Position numbers and translations under genes: made by a program. A stretch of 64,000 nucleotides of DNA from Victivallis sp. Marseille-Q1083. Lineage in GTDB: Bacteria; Verrucomicrobiota; Lentisphaeria; Victivallales; Victivallaceae. This document shows, piece after piece, positions 50,679-58,365 of the stretch; positions within the stretch are counted from its first letter, which is position 1, and every line of letters begins with the position of its first letter. The notes under the pieces were generated by a model. The model saw nothing but the letters and a program-made list of their open reading frames with translations. It searched no databases and was not told the DNA's origin. Location of the stretch: positions 826,017-890,016 of the forward strand of contig NZ_CAHJXL010000002.1 in NCBI RefSeq assembly GCF_903645315.1, in the 5' to 3' direction.

Positions 50679-51869
50679 CTACTTCAAACGCGCATTGGCA
50701 AATTTTCCCGCTTTCAGATACTGTTTCATCAGGCCGTACAGAATGCCGCTTGCCGCCAATACCACGGCGGCGGCCAAATAAAACGGCCAGTCCCGGCTGC
50801 CGCCGGAGGCCAGAAGGCCGCCGAGCAGCGGGGCCAGAACGCCGACGGCGCCGACCAGCACTTCGTTGACAACCACATAGCCGGCGCTTTTCGAGGGATG
50901 AACCAGGGAATGAAATACCAGATAATAATAGAATGTTCCCGAATAGATGCCGTAACAAACAGCGGCGACGCAGAGCGGCAGCAGCCGCTCGCCGCCGGCA
51001 AACAACAGCAGGCCGGCCAGCCCCAGCAGCGAAGCGCCTAAAATCGGTTTCTGTCGGTACATCCAGTAACGGCTCTTCCATAACGCCAGCGCGGTGAAGC
51101 CCTGGGTGTAAAAGACCAATGCCATGACCCAACTGGTCCTGGCGGTGTCCCACTGCATGACCGCCGCCTTATAGGGGAAATTGGCCCGCAGGATTGTCGA
51201 GGAAATGACGCCGCCGAGCAGCACGATCCAGCCCAGCCAGACCAGATCGGGCTGACCGGAATAATCGACCGATGATTCTTCGGCCGAACCCGCCGCCGGC
51301 TGTGCCGCCAGCTTGCCGGAACGATGATCCAGAATGAAGGTGATCAGAGAAATGAGAATGCCGACCAGCGCGGTGAGCCAGTAGCAATATTTCCAGCCGT
51401 CCTGCGGCGCCCAGAGTCCCCAGAGCAGCATGACGGCAAACGGACCGCTGGCAAAGCCGCAACTCCAGGAGAAAGTGTACATTGCCGTCGCTCTGGCGAC
51501 CCCGGACGCGGCATTGTTTTCCAGCCGTTTCATGAAAACTTGAACCGGTCCGGCAAAAAAGCCGCTGCCGACTCCGGTCAGGACAATCCAGAAAAATTGC
51601 AGATACAGTCCGTCGAAATAGATCAAACCGACGGCGGTCAATGCAACCAGGATTCCCGAACCCATCACCAGCCGGGCGGCGTTCTGCTCGTTGAGAATCC
51701 TGCCCAGCGCGCCGATTGTCAACGCATAAACCAGCGACCAGGTAACCAGAGTGGCCGCTACGGCCACCGCGCCCGCTCCGGCGGTGGCCAGGCGCAACGG
51801 CGTGATCAGCAGGACGACACCGATCACCATATTCATCAACATCGGCAGCAAGCCGGCAATTATTTTCAT
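50679..51869 (-). CDS. MFS transporter
   Basis: This is a 396-residue membrane protein with twelve predicted helices and the central cytoplasmic break near residue 185-205, rich in charged and Ser residues. The general MFS layout fits, with GVGSGFFAGPVQVFMKR in the first half. No substrate motif is recognised. The promoter at 51909-51937 drives it. It ends directly before the degP promoter, so it is probably a separate transcript. Confidence 0.75.
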   Translation of the reverse strand: MKIIAGLLPMLMNMVIGVVLLITPLRLATAGAGAVAVAATLVTWSLVYALTIGALGRILNEQNAARLVMGSGILVALTAVGLIYFDGLYLQFFWIVLTGVGSGFFAGPVQVFMKRLENNAASGVARATAMYTFSWSCGFASGPFAVMLLWGLWAPQDGWKYCYWLTALVGILISLITFILDHRSGKLAAQPAAGSAEESSVDYSGQPDLVWLGWIVLLGGVISSTILRANFPYKAAVMQWDTARTSWVMALVFYTQGFTALALWKSRYWMYRQKPILGASLLGLAGLLLFAGGERLLPLCVAAVCYGIYSGTFYYYLVFHSLVHPSKSAGYVVVNEVLVGAVGVLAPLLGGLLASGGSRDWPFYLAAAVVLAASGILYGLMKQYLKAGKFANARLK

Positions 51870-51908
51870 CTTAGTGGTTTCCCCCGCGTATTTGGTAATG
51901 AAATTGAT

Positions 51909-51937
51909 AATTTACAATTGGATTGTCAGACTTGCAA
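51909..51937 (-). promoter_or_regulatory. Candidate promoter of the MFS gene
   Basis: On the minus strand TTGCAA (51937-51932), a 17-base spacer and TAAATT (51914-51909), about 40 bases before the ATG. Confidence 0.45.
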
Positions 51938-51967
51938 GTATTTCCCGAAAGAATCCGGAACAATGGC

Positions 51968-52041
51968 GGTCCATGCTCGGAGGCAGTGAAGCCTTTGCCG
52001 GTAAAAGCCGGATTTCCAGCGCCGTTCGGCATGGGAGAACC
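51968..52041. ncRNA. Possible structured RNA element
   Basis: CCATGC (51971-51976) pairs with GCATGG (52029-52034), extended by GGT/ACC across a small internal loop. Inside, AGGC/GCCT (51981-51984 with 51991-51994) and CCGG/CCGG (51998-52001 with 52008-52011) can form hairpins. A third, GCC/GGC, competes with the closing stem. Strand and function are unknown; it may be coincidence. Confidence 0.2.
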
Positions 52042-52185
52042 GGTAAAAAATTCCAAATTAGTTACGGTCTGCCGCATCATTGCAACAATAAAAAAATGAT
52101 TGTCGGCGTTTCTATGCACAGATGTGTTCCCCAAATGATGATGTTGACAGGAAGTGCCTCATCGGGTTAAACAAGGAGGAGACCT

Positions 52186-53175
52186 ATGACAAAACGATGG
52201 ACTTTCGCTTTTCTGATGATGGCCGCTTTGGCGGCCGGAACGACGTTGTCGGCGGCCGAGGAAGCTGACGGCAATACCGGCGAGACGGTTCGCTCCCGGC
52301 GGAATGAGGCGGGAGATGTTACCGGAGAATGGGCGGCGCTGCAGGCTGCTTTGAAGGAAAAATATCCGGAAAAGTTCGCTGAAATTGAGAAGTTGCAGAA
52401 TACCAACTTATTTGCCGCGTTGGAGGCGATGCGGTCTCTGGCGGAAAGTTCCGGTATGGAACTGCCGAGAATGATGCCGCCCGGCCGGGGAGAGCGCGGT
52501 CAACGGCGCGGCGGTCCCGGCGGCGACGGTATGAACTTCGGTCCCGGCATGATGCCGCCGGGAGGCAACATGGAATTCGGCGGCCGGGGAGAACGCGGTC
52601 AACGGCGCGGCGGTCCCGGCGGCGCCGGCATGAGAGGGGGCCCCGGTATGGGGTTCGGTCCCGGCGGGATGGGCATGGGCGGCAGTCCGCAACAACAGGT
52701 TGAAAATGAATTGAAGGAGCAATATCCGGAGGAATTTGCCGAAATTGAGGAATTGCGCCAGGAAGCGAACCGCAAATTACAGGACCTGGCGGAAAAGGCC
52801 GGCGTGAAATTGCCGGTTTCCCCGCAGGACCGGATGCAGCAGATCATGGCGCTGCGGGAGCAATATCCGGAGGAATTTGCCGAAATCGAGGAATTGCGCC
52901 GGAGCAATCCGCGGGCGGCGATGGAAAAAATGACGGAATTGGCGTCCAAGGAAGGAATCGATTTGTCGTTTGGCCGCAATCGCGGCAGTGCCGGCAATTC
53001 CAGCCGGGAAGGGACGACGCCCCGCAATAATCAAGCGGCGCAGTTGCGCCGGAAGCTGCTGGAACAGTATCCGGACAAGATGGCCGAGATCGACGCATTG
53101 CGCAAAACCGATGCGGCGGCGGCCCGCAAGCAATTGCAGGAGTTGATCAAGCAGTACGAAGAAGACAATCAGTGA
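52186..53175 (+). CDS. Secreted repeat protein with YPE-x-FAEIE motifs and Gly/Arg-rich linkers
   Basis: I do not recognise this 329-residue protein. Residues 1-24 are a signal peptide (Ala-rich, ending LSAAEE). Four helical repeats of about 35-40 residues share the core Tyr-Pro-(Glu/Asp)-x-(Phe/Met)-Ala-Glu-Ile. They occur near 57-90, 178-210, 225-255 and 290-325. Between the first two lies a Gly/Met/Pro/Arg-rich stretch with two copies of GRGERGQRRGGPGG. The DNA of repeats two and three is almost identical, suggesting recent duplication. It is periplasmic or extracellular. It lies directly upstream of the T2SS genes in the same direction, so it may be a partner or substrate of that system, but that is inference from position. 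Confidence 0.8.
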   Translation: MTKRWTFAFLMMAALAAGTTLSAAEEADGNTGETVRSRRNEAGDVTGEWAALQAALKEKYPEKFAEIEKLQNTNLFAALEAMRSLAESSGMELPRMMPPGRGERGQRRGGPGGDGMNFGPGMMPPGGNMEFGGRGERGQRRGGPGGAGMRGGPGMGFGPGGMGMGGSPQQQVENELKEQYPEEFAEIEELRQEANRKLQDLAEKAGVKLPVSPQDRMQQIMALREQYPEEFAEIEELRRSNPRAAMEKMTELASKEGIDLSFGRNRGSAGNSSREGTTPRNNQAAQLRRKLLEQYPDKMAEIDALRKTDAAAARKQLQELIKQYEEDNQ

Positions 53176-53186
53176 ACACATCATTG

Positions 53187-53218
53187 CTCTGCCGCGCCCG
53201 AAACCGGGCGCGGCAGAG
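53187..53218 (+). terminator. 14-bp GC-rich hairpin between the repeat protein and the T2SS operon
   Basis: CTCTGCCGCGCCCG (53187-53200) pairs perfectly with 53205-53218 around the 4-base loop AAAC. No T-run follows. It may terminate weakly, protect the upstream mRNA 3' end, or set the ratio of the repeat protein to the secretion genes. Confidence 0.55.
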
Positions 53219-53254
53219 AATCCCGAATGTTTTTCGATCGGAAGATAAAGAATT

Positions 53255-54466
53255 ATGAGATTTACAACCAACCGTGAATACAATATCCTGATTTTTGACG
53301 CGACGACGCTCAAGGGATGTCATTTTCGCCGCCGCGGCAGTCAGTGGAAAGTGGATCGTTACGGCTGTGTTGCGATTGATTCGAACAATCCGGCCACCGC
53401 CTGGAAGTCATTGCTGAAAACGCTGGGCGGCGGGGCGGAGTGCATGTTGATTGTCGGAGGCGCCCTGGAAGGCGGTACTTTCTTTCAATGTACGACGCTG
53501 GAGCTGCCGCTGAAATCATTGAAAGATGCCCTGGAATTTGAACTGCCGCAATACCTGCTGCAGGTACCGGAGGATTGTCGGCTGCAGTTCACCGTGCAGT
53601 CGGCGGCGGACGGCAATTGCCGGGTGAATGTCTATGCGTTTCCAGCGGCCGCTTTGCATCAGCTCGCCGCAGTATTGACCCAGAGTCACTGCCGGGCGGA
53701 CGAATTCATCTACCCGCTGCTGGCATTGGACGAAGAGTCGGAAGCGGAAGCGGTTTTTCTGCCGGAAGTCGAACCGGATTATTATTTTCAGCGGGGAACC
53801 TGGCACCGCAAAAGCGAGCAGAAGATGGTTGACTACCGGAACCGAAAACATTTCATACTGCCGGACGATGGTGTTTTTGAGCTGCAGTGTTACCGCAGTT
53901 GCCTGTTTCTGGCCGAGCTGGTTTTGGGGGAACGGTTCAAAAGTCAGCAGGCCGGAATCCGGAGCTTGCCGAAATCGTTGCGGCCGCGCCGTTATCGGGC
54001 GCAGTTGCGCTTGACGGCGCTGTTGGTGATTTTGTTGTTCGGCAATTTCCTCTGGGGCAAATGGCAGAATTATGCGAAATGGCGGAGCGAGTATCGCCAG
54101 TTGACATCCGAAACGGCCGGCCTGGTCCAGAAAACTGACGTTCTGCAAAGCCGGCTGCGCGGTATGGATAAGGAACTGAAAGAGTTGACCAGAGTGGTCG
54201 ATTTGAAAGCCGGCGAACTGGAAGTGGTGGATAAACTGGCGGCGTTGAGTACGGTGCTGCCGTCGGATATGATGGTCTCCGGTTTGCGCTGGAGTGAAAA
54301 AAGTCTTGAGCTGCAATTGCAGACGGAAGCGGAAAATCCCGATTTGGCGGCGATCCTGCGTCCGTTGACCTTCTGGCGCATCGAACAATTGCAGCAGCGG
54401 CGCATCAACGATTCGGTCATTGCGGTGACGCTGAGCCTGGCACCGGTGGAGGCGGTCAAACCATGA
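53255..54466 (+). CDS. gspL: Type II secretion GspL-like inner-membrane protein
   Basis: The protein has 403 residues. The N-terminal part (about 1-240) resembles the actin-like cytoplasmic domain of GspL/PilM (NILIFDATTLKG, LELPLKSLKDALEFELPQYL). A membrane helix lies near 250-268 (LRLTALLVILLFGNFLWG). A coiled-coil-like and small periplasmic domain follow, as in GspL and PilN. It would link the ATPase GspE to the membrane platform. It overlaps the next gene by ATGA. No promoter is obvious between the hairpin at 53187-53218 and the ATG. The family match is remote and supported mostly by gene order. Confidence 0.75.
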   Translation: MRFTTNREYNILIFDATTLKGCHFRRRGSQWKVDRYGCVAIDSNNPATAWKSLLKTLGGGAECMLIVGGALEGGTFFQCTTLELPLKSLKDALEFELPQYLLQVPEDCRLQFTVQSAADGNCRVNVYAFPAAALHQLAAVLTQSHCRADEFIYPLLALDEESEAEAVFLPEVEPDYYFQRGTWHRKSEQKMVDYRNRKHFILPDDGVFELQCYRSCLFLAELVLGERFKSQQAGIRSLPKSLRPRRYRAQLRLTALLVILLFGNFLWGKWQNYAKWRSEYRQLTSETAGLVQKTDVLQSRLRGMDKELKELTRVVDLKAGELEVVDKLAALSTVLPSDMMVSGLRWSEKSLELQLQTEAENPDLAAILRPLTFWRIEQLQQRRINDSVIAVTLSLAPVEAVKP

Positions 54467-55083
54467 GAAAAGGGAATATGAAAATGTTTGCCGCCACTGA
54501 TCGCGGCAAGCTGGCGCTGGCCGGAGGTGCCCTGCTGGTCAGTTGGCTGTTTCTGCTGTGGTATTTCAGCGGCGACTTGGCCAAATTGTTTCCCGGCTCG
54601 GCCGGGTTGACGACCGCCAGGGAGGGGCGGCAGAAGGCGCAGGAGGCGTTTACCGTGCAGCAGACCAGAATGCGGGAAGCGGAGGCGCTGAAAAGACGCT
54701 ATCTGCAGCAGTTGGAAACCTACTGGCAGACGGACCGGGACGGGGCGGTGGAGACCGTGATGCGCCAACTGGTCGGCACTGCGGCGCAACAGCAGGATTT
54801 GAAATTGAACAGTCTCGGAACGGTGCGGACTTCCCGGATCAACGCCGAACTGTATTATGCCGAATTGGATATTGCCGTGGTGGATTCGCTGGAAAAAATC
54901 GTCGGATTCCTGAAGGCATTGGAACAGACGGAGCCGCGGCTGGCCTGGCGGCGGCTGGACTTGCGGCTGGCCGGGCCGGGCGACACTGCGACGATGAATT
55001 TCAACGGTTCGCTTCGGGTGATCGGTTTCGACGGCAAGTTGCCGGAGAGCAAACGAAATGAAACAACCGGAGCGAAGCAATGA
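54463..55083 (+). CDS. gspM: GspM-like inner-membrane component
   Basis: The protein has 206 residues with one membrane helix near 19-36 (LALAGGALLVSWLFLLWYF) and a short cytoplasmic N-terminus. A coiled coil (about 50-80) and a small ferredoxin-like periplasmic domain follow (LKLNSLGTV...LYYAELDIAVVDSLEKIVGFLKALEQTEPRL). This is the layout of GspM and PilO, partners of GspL. It overlaps both flanking genes by ATGA. The assignment rests on topology and position more than on sequence. Confidence 0.7.
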   Translation: MRKGNMKMFAATDRGKLALAGGALLVSWLFLLWYFSGDLAKLFPGSAGLTTAREGRQKAQEAFTVQQTRMREAEALKRRYLQQLETYWQTDRDGAVETVMRQLVGTAAQQQDLKLNSLGTVRTSRINAELYYAELDIAVVDSLEKIVGFLKALEQTEPRLAWRRLDLRLAGPGDTATMNFNGSLRVIGFDGKLPESKRNETTGAKQ

Positions 55084-56051
55084 AAGTCGGTTTGATTATA
55101 TTGAATCTTTTTCTGGTCTGTTATCTGTTGTGGAGCGTCGCGTCCAATGTCCGGCCGGCGGCGCCGGCGGTCGAATATCAGCTGGTCAAACCGGACCCCG
55201 GCCGGAAGAGCGCCGCAAGCGCCAGGGGAACAAGCGGCAATCCGGATGCCTGGCGGGTGGATGCCGATAATATTGTCGGCAACAATATTTTCGATCCGGC
55301 GCGTTGTCCGAACGCGACCTTTGCCCGCGGCCGCGACAGCCGGGTCGAAATGACGCTGGTCGGCACCTTTCAAATCGCTTCCTGCGTCGGTGCCGTGATC
55401 CTGCAGAAAAATGCCGAACGCAGCCGCGAGGGCTTCCCGTTCGGCGGTATGGGATTGATGGGTGGTCCGCCGGGAGGCGGGATGCCGGGTGGAATGCCTG
55501 GCGGCGGGATGCCGGGGATGCCCCCGGGAGGAATGCCGCCCGGCGGTCCGGGAATGATGGGCGGGGCGGCGGCCGGAAATCCTTCCCGCGGCAACAACGG
55601 CAGCCGGAGCCGCAATCGCGGCAACTTTCGCTCCCGCTTCGGAACTGCCCAGAATAACGGCCAGCCGGGCGGGGAAAGTGAAACGACCGCGCAGGTCTAC
55701 AAACAGTATGTCCGGCTTGGCGAAACGATGGATAACGGCTATACGTTGTCGGAAGTGGAGCGCGACCGGGTGGTCCTGACCCGCGGCAGTGAGAAATTGG
55801 AACTGGAATTGGTGGAAGCGTCAAAAGGAGTTCAGCCGGCGACGGCGTCTTCCGGCGCCAGCAGCAACGCCAATCCGGTGCAGCAGTTGGAGCGGATGCA
55901 GCGGTTTCAGATGATGTCGCAATTTCGCATGATGCAGATGATGGAACGTTCGATGCGCAATCAAGGCGGCGGCAACCAGACCGGCAATCGCGGCGGCAAT
56001 CAGGGGAATGCCGGCGTCCCCGGCGGCCCTCCTGGCGGCGGCAGACGATAA
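55080..56051 (+). CDS. gspC: GspC-like protein with Gly/Met/Pro-rich insert
   Basis: The protein has 323 residues. An N-terminal membrane anchor (about 3-22) is followed by the segment DADNIVGNNIFDPARC and MTLVGTFQ, resembling the homology region of GspC that binds the secretin. A low-complexity insert of about 40 residues, mostly Gly, Met and Pro (about 120-165), and a basic Asn/Arg/Gly segment follow. Then comes a beta-rich segment (YVRLGETMDNGYTLSEVERDRVVL). The tail is Gln/Met- and Gly-rich. The order and ATGA coupling to gspM support the call. The insert resembles the linker of the secreted repeat protein at 52186. Confidence 0.65.
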   Translation: MKVGLIILNLFLVCYLLWSVASNVRPAAPAVEYQLVKPDPGRKSAASARGTSGNPDAWRVDADNIVGNNIFDPARCPNATFARGRDSRVEMTLVGTFQIASCVGAVILQKNAERSREGFPFGGMGLMGGPPGGGMPGGMPGGGMPGMPPGGMPPGGPGMMGGAAAGNPSRGNNGSRSRNRGNFRSRFGTAQNNGQPGGESETTAQVYKQYVRLGETMDNGYTLSEVERDRVVLTRGSEKLELELVEASKGVQPATASSGASSNANPVQQLERMQRFQMMSQFRMMQMMERSMRNQGGGNQTGNRGGNQGNAGVPGGPPGGGRR

Positions 56052-56091
56052 CGGGAAGAAAACGATTTAATTCATTCGGAAAAGATATGTC

Positions 56092-58365
56092 ATGAAAAAG
56101 CAAAGCAATCGTAAGAGACATTGGTTAAACCACGGCGGCAAAATGATCGGAATCGGTACGGCCGGGATGTTGCTGTGTTCCTGCAGCTGGTTCAATCAGG
56201 AGCCGGAATCGACTGTGCCGACCGGTGAAAATCGTTTTGATTTCCTGCGTCATGAGGAGAATATCTCGGCGCCTGCCGAGCGGGAGACGATGGAGCAGGA
56301 GTTGGTCAAGGCGAAGTTGGATGAAGGTGACGAGCTGAGTGATGAACGGTTCAAATTGCTGACCGGTGCGGCGAAAACCGAAAATACACCGGCGCGAGGC
56401 GATGACAGCGAGCGGTTTTATGAAGATTTTATCCTGACGAATGCCGATGAAGAACTGCCGGTGTCACTGGTCTTTAACAGCGCGCCGCTGTTGGACGTGC
56501 TGCCGGCCTTCGCCGATGTGCTTGGCTTCAATTTTCTGGCCGACAGTGATTTAAAAAATGTCGTGACGTTGAACCTCAATTCGACGATGACCCGGCGGGA
56601 GTTGTGGGATACGTTCGACAAGATGCTCTATCTGTCCGGCGCCGGGGTTATGGTCGATGTCGATGGTTTGCTGCGGGTGATGCCGCTGTCCAAGCTGGCG
56701 ATGCAGCCGGATGCCAGAATGGCGCACAACGGCAATGGCGAAGTTTATTATTATGCGTTGAAAAATACGACCGCCAAGGATGTTCTGAATCAATTGAAAC
56801 CCTTCCTCGGCCGGGACAGTGTCGTCGTTGAACTGACACAGCCGAATGCCATCTTGCTGAGCGACGACCGCAATAATATGCCGAAGATCAAACAATTGCT
56901 GGAAATCATCGACCAGAGCCGCCGCGGCAACTGGCCGCGCGCCATCATCAAATGTCGCAATGTGTTGCCGAGCAAGCTGACCGAAGAGTTGCAGAGTGTA
57001 TTGCCGGTATTGGGCTTCAGCGTCGTTCGCACCACCGATACGACGAACGGCAATGTTGACGATACCAGCGGCGCGATTTTGCTGGCCGGCATCGACCGGC
57101 TGCAGATTGTCGTTGCCTCGGCGGCGACCGAGGAAGCGATTCGGGAAATCCGGGATTGGGTCGAGATTCTCGACAGTTCCGATTCCATCGATCAGGAACG
57201 TATTTTCGTTTATAAGGTGGCGCACAACAAGGCGACACAGTTGACCGAGGCCTTGTCGGTGATCTTCGATACCCAGGGGTCGACGCTGACGGTCGATACC
57301 AGCGGCGACGACCGGACTTCGCAGGTGAATTCCAATTACAACAGTCGATCCGGCAGTTCTTCCGATACCGATACCAACCTCAAAACCGACCGTAACTCCA
57401 ACGTATTCGATACGCCGGTCAAAGTGTTTGCCGACGGGGTGCTCAACCGGTTGGTGGTCCGGACGACGCCGCGGGCATACGCTTCGGTCAAAGCGTTGCT
57501 CGACCGGCTGGATGTCGTACCGGCTCAGGTGTTGCTTCAGGTGCTGGTGGTGGAGGTGACGCTGAACAAATCGACCGAATTCGGCCTGGAATTTTCTTAC
57601 GCCGACGATGGGGGCAACGCCGGCACTTTGCTGGGAACCAATTACTCCAGCCTTAACCCGTATGGCGACACTCCGGATGATGGTTTTCGTTTTCTGATCA
57701 ATGACCCGGACGATCCTGAAAAGAAGTTCGGTTATATTAAAGCGTTGGCCGGCAACAATGCCTTGAAAGTGATTTCCAGTCCGCAACTGGTGGTTTCCAG
57801 CCACACCGAAGCGCAGATTTCGGTTGGCAGCCAGGTGCCGGTCATCTCGTCGGCAATCACCAATACCTCGTCGGAAGGCTCGCTGATCCAGAATTACAAT
57901 TATCAGGATACCGGTATCATCCTGACCATCACGCCGGAAATCACCAGTACGGATCTGATTGCTCTTGAAGTCGTGCAGACGTTGTCGACCGCGATGACCA
58001 ACACCATCAGCAAATCGATTGATTCGCCGATCATTCAGGAGCGGACTTTGCAAACCTCGATGACGATCGCCAACGGACGGACAATGATTCTCGGCGGTTT
58101 GATCCAGGAACAGAAGAGCGATGATTTGGAAACGATTCCGATCATCGGTGATATTCCGATCCTGAACCGGTTGTTCGGCAACACCAGCAGTTCGACGGAG
58201 CGGACGGAAATTCTGGTGATGATCACCGGATATGTCGTCGATGAAAAGAGCCCGGTCGAAGATATGATCAAGCGCTACAATGACGCGATCAAAGCGTTGA
58301 ACGAGTTTGAAAATACGATGGGCGACCGCCTGGAAGCCGCCACGATCAAGGATCCCGTGCAATGA
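56092..58365 (+). CDS. gspD: Type II secretion secretin, lipoprotein type
   Basis: This is a 757-residue outer-membrane channel. The signal peptide ends in Leu-Cys-Ser-Cys31, a plausible lipobox, so the secretin may be lipidated itself. An N0/N1-type domain with a STN-like fold lies near 120-220 (LPVSLVFNSAPLLDVLPAFADVLGFNF), followed by further N domains. The C-terminal secretin domain shows KVISSPQLVVSSHTEAQISVG, QVPVISS, GIILTITPEI, RTMILGGLIQEQ and IPIIGDIPILNRLFG, all standard. Its stop overlaps gspE by ATGA. GspD forms the ring through which folded proteins leave. Confidence 0.95.
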   Translation: MKKQSNRKRHWLNHGGKMIGIGTAGMLLCSCSWFNQEPESTVPTGENRFDFLRHEENISAPAERETMEQELVKAKLDEGDELSDERFKLLTGAAKTENTPARGDDSERFYEDFILTNADEELPVSLVFNSAPLLDVLPAFADVLGFNFLADSDLKNVVTLNLNSTMTRRELWDTFDKMLYLSGAGVMVDVDGLLRVMPLSKLAMQPDARMAHNGNGEVYYYALKNTTAKDVLNQLKPFLGRDSVVVELTQPNAILLSDDRNNMPKIKQLLEIIDQSRRGNWPRAIIKCRNVLPSKLTEELQSVLPVLGFSVVRTTDTTNGNVDDTSGAILLAGIDRLQIVVASAATEEAIREIRDWVEILDSSDSIDQERIFVYKVAHNKATQLTEALSVIFDTQGSTLTVDTSGDDRTSQVNSNYNSRSGSSSDTDTNLKTDRNSNVFDTPVKVFADGVLNRLVVRTTPRAYASVKALLDRLDVVPAQVLLQVLVVEVTLNKSTEFGLEFSYADDGGNAGTLLGTNYSSLNPYGDTPDDGFRFLINDPDDPEKKFGYIKALAGNNALKVISSPQLVVSSHTEAQISVGSQVPVISSAITNTSSEGSLIQNYNYQDTGIILTITPEITSTDLIALEVVQTLSTAMTNTISKSIDSPIIQERTLQTSMTIANGRTMILGGLIQEQKSDDLETIPIIGDIPILNRLFGNTSSSTERTEILVMITGYVVDEKSPVEDMIKRYNDAIKALNEFENTMGDRLEAATIKDPVQ

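Larger units (their letters stand above)
51870..52185. other. 316-base intergenic region with divergent promoters and a structured segment
   Basis: The region between the MFS gene and the secreted repeat protein contains a minus-strand promoter (51909-51937), a potentially structured segment (51968-52041) and a leader with AGGAGG at 52175-52180. A TTGACA at 52144-52149 is too close to that ribosome site to be a good promoter. Short reading frames exist on both strands (for example 52096-52170 plus) but none has a ribosome site. Confidence 0.6.

Noticed and set aside
51871-52134. 87-codon minus-strand frame in the MFS/repeat-protein gap
   Set aside because: No ribosome site, composition unlike neighbours, and it overlaps the MFS promoter. 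Kept only as a hint of a possible repeat or RNA.
52144-52172. TTGACA before the repeat protein gene
   Set aside because: The paired -10 (TTAAAC) is poor and transcription would start in the AGGAGG ribosome site.
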